Source: an uncultured Sphingomonadaceae bacterium (GTDB lineage: Bacteria; Pseudomonadota; Alphaproteobacteria; Sphingomonadales; Sphingomonadaceae). From it: a stretch of 5,447 bases of DNA. Location: NCBI GenBank assembly GCA_938016505.1, contig CALLWN010000354.1, positions 1-5,447 of the forward strand. The letters are read 5' to 3'. Both the position numbers and the translations under genes were made by a program. This document shows, piece after piece, positions 5,447-5,447 of this stretch. Position 1 is the stretch's first letter. Every line of letters begins with the position of its first letter. The notes beneath the pieces are model-generated. The model was not told where the DNA came from, ran no database searches, and saw nothing but the letters and a program-made list of their open reading frames with translations.

Positions 5447-5447
5447 T

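Noticed and set aside
5370..5447. A minus-strand frame starting [16 protein letters not shown]
   Set aside because: It is the reverse complement of tRNA-Arg translated by accident, a familiar false protein; the tRNA structure is perfect.

Overview
This is a very GC-rich chromosomal window that looks like core genome of an alphaproteobacterium. Protein style (LolA and the RibA with a degenerate RibB-like N-terminus), GTG starts in GTGA overlaps and the gene set suggest Sphingomonadales. That placement is inferred from family resemblance; no 16S or other marker is present. Every major stretch is accounted for by recognisable genes. There is no insertion sequence, phage gene, CRISPR array or toxin-antitoxin pair.

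Layout: (1) positions 1-1178, minus strand: most of glmU, whose C-terminal end runs off the left edge. (2) 1179-1271: a short divergent intergenic region holding the glmU ribosome binding site and a small palindrome. (3) 1272-2653, plus strand: gph (HAD phosphatase, phosphoglycolate phosphatase type) followed after 5 bases by lolA (periplasmic lipoprotein chaperone). (4) 2654-2957: a 304-base gap without a convincing gene but with several inverted repeats, the strongest a 12-bp perfect stem with a second stem below it. (5) 2958-5334, plus strand: a tightly packed cluster xth (exonuclease III), ribA (GTP cyclohydrolase II with a degenerate RibB-like N-terminal domain) and an L,D-transpeptidase (YkuD) family gene, joined by two identical GTGA stop/start overlaps. 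(6) 5335-5447: a probable tRNA promoter and a complete tRNA-Arg(CCG) with encoded CCA.

Functionally the window mixes envelope biogenesis (GlmU makes UDP-GlcNAc, LolA carries lipoproteins, the YkuD-type protein belongs to a peptidoglycan cross-linking family), housekeeping metabolism (Gph, RibA) and DNA repair (Xth). I found no convincing new multi-gene system. The points most worth a second look are the inactive-looking RibB domain fused to RibA, an Asp-to-Glu change at the RibA proton-acceptor position, the long hairpin before xth, and the YkuD-family protein without a visible export signal.
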